DNA from: an uncultured Succinatimonas sp.
GTDB lineage: Bacteria; Pseudomonadota; Gammaproteobacteria; Enterobacterales; Succinivibrionaceae
Reading direction: 5' to 3'
Length of the DNA: 8,568 nt
Assembly (NCBI GenBank): GCA_900548485.1
Contig: URKL01000069.1
Coordinates: 1-8,568, forward strand
Part shown: piece after piece, positions 7,076-8,568 of the stretch
Position numbering within the stretch: position 1 is the stretch's first letter
Layout: every line of letters begins with the position of its first letter
The notes under the pieces: model-generated
Databases searched by the model: none
What the model saw: the letters and a program-made list of their open reading frames with translations, nothing else
What the model was told of the DNA's origin: nothing
Translations under genes and position numbers: made by a program

Positions 7076-7091
7076 TGTGAAACTTTGCACG
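7076..7091. promoter_or_regulatory. Weak candidate CRP autoregulatory site
   Basis: TGTGA-AACTTT-GCACG matches 8 of 10 core bases of TGTGA-N6-TCACA but has poor flanks. It centres about 70 bp downstream of the predicted crp start. E. coli crp is also autorepressed from a site downstream of its start, so the position makes sense. The same bases take part in predicted RNA hairpins, so the resemblance may be accidental. Confidence 0.2.
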
Positions 7092-7270
7092 CAAGTGCAC
7101 ATTTTAGTTCATGCTTGAGGATACAGTTAAGTATCAGTATCAATTTGATTTTGGAGACAGAGAAATAGCAATTTGTAATAACTAAACGTTGTCTTTGGAA
7201 ATTTCAATCATTTGCCAAAAACTTATGTTAAAACACTACTTTTGGCTTATTGAGGTTTATTTTATTTAAA

Positions 7271-7335
7271 TGGAGGATGGCAGGTAGGAATGACATTCTT
7301 CCCTTAAAAAAACTTGGGATACCCTGTCATAATTT
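7271..7335 (+). promoter_or_regulatory. Split ribosome-binding site of crp bridged by a hairpin
   Basis: The 15 bases before the crp ATG contain no Shine-Dalgarno. TGGAGG is at 7271-7276, 59 nt before the ATG. Directly after it, ATGGCAGG (7277-7284) pairs with CCTGTCAT (7323-7330): 8 bp with one G-U. Two more pairs (T7285-A7321, A7286-T7320) form if C7322 bulges out. The right arm ends 5 nt before ATG 7336 and 8 nt before ATG 7339. Folding would place GGAGG at normal spacing, the same design as in front of ybhG. A 20-codon frame from ATG 7277 ends in TGA overlapping the crp ATG, but its start touches the GGAGG with no gap, so it is unlikely to be translated from it. Confidence 0.5.
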
Positions 7336-7980
7336 ATGATGAATTCGATTACAAAAACTCAAACTGATACCACCATTAGCTGGTTCTTAAGTCAATGTCA
7401 CGTACATAAATATAATGCCAAAAGCACCATTATTCATGCAGGCGAAAAGGCTGAGACTCTTTACTATATTGCCAAAGGCTCTGTAGTTGTTCTCATTAAG
7501 GACGCTGAAGGTCATGAAATGATCTTGACCTATTTAAATCAGGGTGATTTTATCGGCGAAGTTGGCCTATTCGATGAGAGTGAAAATCCTGTACGTACAG
7601 CCTATGTAAAAGCCAAAACTGCCTGCGAAATTGCTGAAGTTTCTTATAATAAATTTAAGCAGTTAGTTCAGGTTAATCCCGAAATTTTAATGCGTCTTAC
7701 TGCCCAAATCTCTCAACGTCTTGCTCAAACCTCTGCTAAAGTAGGTAATCTTGCATTCTTAGATGTAACTGGCCGTATTGCTGCTACCTTATTGAATTTA
7801 GCCCACCAACCTGAAGCAATGACTCATCCTGACGGTATGCAAATTAAGATCACTCGTCAAGAAATTGGTCAGATTGTAGGCTGTTCACGTGAAACTGTAG
7901 GTCGTATCCTTAAGATGATGGAAGAAAATCATCTGATTACAGCTCACGGAAAAACCATTGTGGTTTTCGGTACTCGCTAA
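7336..7980 (+). CDS. crp: cAMP receptor protein (CRP), global transcription regulator
   Basis: A 214-residue CRP, close to E. coli CRP (210) along its whole length. The cAMP-binding jelly roll spans about 15-120, with GDFIGEVG (70-77). Ligand residues correspond to E75 (E. coli E72), R87 (R82), T132 and S133 (T127, S128); E. coli S83 is T88. The E75-R87 loop is two residues longer than in E. coli (ENPVRT). The dimer helix covers about 115-140. The helix-turn-helix [20 protein letters not shown] (174-193) matches E. coli exactly, including R185, E186 and R190 that contact DNA. The AR1 loop AMTHPDG (161-167) and AR2 residues H22, H24, E101 and K106 are kept, so it should activate RNA polymerase at both promoter classes. 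The start is ATG 7336 or the adjacent 7339. It is divergent from the exporter operon and upstream of fabA. Confidence 0.98.
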   Translation: MMNSITKTQTDTTISWFLSQCHVHKYNAKSTIIHAGEKAETLYYIAKGSVVVLIKDAEGHEMILTYLNQGDFIGEVGLFDESENPVRTAYVKAKTACEIAEVSYNKFKQLVQVNPEILMRLTAQISQRLAQTSAKVGNLAFLDVTGRIAATLLNLAHQPEAMTHPDGMQIKITRQEIGQIVGCSRETVGRILKMMEENHLITAHGKTIVVFGTR

Positions 7981-7985
7981 AAAAC

Positions 7986-8015
7986 TTGTAAAAATTTACA
8001 AAAGAGCCTTATACT
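7986..8015 (+). promoter_or_regulatory. Candidate fabA promoter with overlapping palindrome
   Basis: TTGTAA (7986-7991, 4 of 6 matches) and TATACT (8010-8015, 5 of 6) are 18 bp apart and would start transcription near 8022, about 30 nt before fabA. The -35 box lies in a perfect 7-bp-arm inverted repeat, TTGTAAA-AA-TTTACAA (7986-8001), of the size bound by TetR-type repressors. E. coli fabA is controlled by FabR and FadR, but this palindrome does not resemble their published sites as I recall them. The -10 box falls in the loop of the crp terminator hairpin. Confidence 0.4.
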
Positions 8016-8034
8016 TTAGGCTCTTATTTATTTA
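8002..8034 (+). terminator. Rho-independent terminator after crp
   Basis: AAGAGCC (8002-8008) pairs with GGCTCTT (8019-8025) across a 10-base loop whose closing T8009-A8018 can add a pair. The T-rich run TATTTATTT follows. The hairpin begins 22 nt after the crp stop. The T-tract is interrupted by A residues, so termination may be partial, leaving some co-transcription of fabA. Confidence 0.6.
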
Positions 8035-8050
8035 ACCATTAGGAGCTATC

Positions 8051-8568
8051 ATGGCATCTTTGCTTGAACGCGGTATTCATCAATTTAATAAAGAAGATCT
8101 TTTAGCTTGCAGCCGTGGTGAATTATTCGGCCCCGGTAATAGCCAGCTTCCGGCCCCCAATATGCTGATGTTTGACCGCATCACTGAGATTCAGGCCACA
8201 GGCGGCGAGCATGGCTTAGGTTTTGTAACCGCTGAGCTTGATGTTAATCCAGACTTATGGTTCTTCGATTGCCATTTCCCAGGCGATCCTGTAATGCCTG
8301 GTTGCTTAGGTCTTGATGCAATGTGGCAATTAGTTGGCTTCTTCTTAGGTTGGAGAGGTGGTCCTGGTAAAGGCCGTGCTTTAGGAGTCAATAAAGTCAA
8401 ATTTAAGGGTGAGGTTTTAGATAACTGCAAACTCGTAACTTATCAGATCGACTTAAAACGTATCATCGAGCGCGGTAAATTAATTATGGGTTTTGCTGAT
8501 GGTAAGGTCTTTGTTGATGGTAAACATATTTATACAGCCGAAGAACTGGCAGATATCAGCGTTCCGAA
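8051..8568 (+). CDS. fabA: 3-hydroxydecanoyl-ACP dehydratase/isomerase FabA (3' end cut by window)
   Basis: The bifunctional enzyme of unsaturated fatty acid synthesis dehydrates 3-hydroxydecanoyl-ACP and isomerises trans-2- to cis-3-decenoyl-ACP in the cytosol. The 172 codons in view run from MASLLERG to DISVP and are open to the window edge. E. coli FabA has 172 residues; this one has about three extra at the N-terminus, so only a few codons should be missing. The hallmark block LPAPNMLM (33-40), [19 protein letters not shown] (63-81) and [16 protein letters not shown] holds the catalytic pair H75 and D89 (E. coli H70 and D84). LIMGFADG near the C-terminus separates FabA from the smaller FabZ. 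AGGAG (8041-8045) lies 5 nt before the ATG. D73 stands where E. coli has Gly. A FabB partner is expected elsewhere. Confidence 0.97.
   Translation, partial: MASLLERGIHQFNKEDLLACSRGELFGPGNSQLPAPNMLMFDRITEIQATGGEHGLGFVTAELDVNPDLWFFDCHFPGDPVMPGCLGLDAMWQLVGFFLGWRGGPGKGRALGVNKVKFKGEVLDNCKLVTYQIDLKRIIERGKLIMGFADGKVFVDGKHIYTAEELADISVP

Larger units (their letters stand above)
7011..7335 (+). ncRNA. Long structured crp leader, possibly regulatory RNA
   Basis: No convincing gene fills this region, but it is unusually rich in inverted repeats in the crp sense. ACAGG-AAG-CCTGT lies at 7061-7073, with a second CCTGT at 7074-7078 that could replace the right arm. TGCAC-GCAA-GTGCA (7086-7099) is a GNRA-tetraloop hairpin. 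GATAC/GTATC pairs 7120-7124 with 7131-7135. GGAGACAG/TTGTCTTT pairs 7153-7160 with 7189-7196 including G-U pairs. GCCAAAA/TTTTGGC pairs 7214-7220 with 7240-7246. The last stem (7277-7330) adjoins the ribosome site. The region could be an mRNA leader controlling crp, or include a separate small RNA. It matches no riboswitch or RNA family I recognise. Confidence 0.35.

Noticed and set aside
7111..7185. 24-codon plus-strand frame (MLEDTVKYQYQFDF...) in the crp leader
   Set aside because: There is no Shine-Dalgarno before the ATG and no recognisable family, and the bases are better explained by leader hairpins. Conservation in relatives could revive it.
7226..7270. 14-codon plus-strand frame (MLKHYFWLIEVYFI) in the crp leader
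   Set aside because: It is too short to support and overlaps the GCCAAAA/TTTTGGC stem, with no ribosome site at its ATG.
8191..8430. Minus-strand open frame of 79 codons inside fabA
   Set aside because: It is proline-rich, low-complexity antisense of the FabA core; the plus-strand frame matches FabA throughout.

Overview
The window looks like a low-GC gammaproteobacterium. The evidence is a CRP protein almost identical to E. coli CRP through its DNA-recognition helix, a FabA of the E. coli type, and a YbhG/F/S/R efflux operon in the enterobacterial order. Coding DNA is A+T-rich and the divergent intergenic region falls to about 13% G+C over 120 bases. A host-associated lineage such as Succinivibrionaceae or a relative would fit, but that placement is a guess.

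Left edge (1-70): a perfect 9-bp hairpin with a TTTA loop, followed by TCAA, resembles the right end of an IS200/IS605-type (TnpB) element whose body would lie upstream of the window. It abuts the 3' end of a minus-strand neurotransmitter:sodium symporter gene (71-1423). That gene has its own promoter and a 14-bp tandem repeat upstream.

Centre (1564-6546, minus strand): a tight four-gene operon transcribed right to left encodes a tripartite-type ABC exporter. It comprises a periplasmic adaptor (ybhG-like), a fused double ATPase (ybhF-like) and two ABC-2 permeases (ybhS- and ybhR-like). The last three genes are joined by two ATGA stop/start overlaps. No TetR-type regulator such as E. coli cecR is seen beside it.

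Divergent intergenic region (6547-7335, 789 bases): no convincing long gene. It holds a candidate promoter for the exporter operon, a good CRP-box match, a very A+T-rich stretch, an extended -10 promoter pointing at crp, and a long crp leader rich in hairpins. The most unusual signal in the window is here: both divergent genes, ybhG and crp, lack a Shine-Dalgarno at normal distance. Each has a strong one about 47-59 nt upstream, followed directly by one arm of a stem whose other arm ends 5-7 nt before the ATG. Folding would bring the ribosome site to the normal spacing in both cases.

Right edge (7336-8568, plus strand): crp, a terminator hairpin that overlaps a candidate fabA promoter and a palindrome, then fabA, which runs off the window. 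CRP may link the two sides by sensing cAMP and binding the site in front of the exporter operon, but this is inferred from sequence alone.
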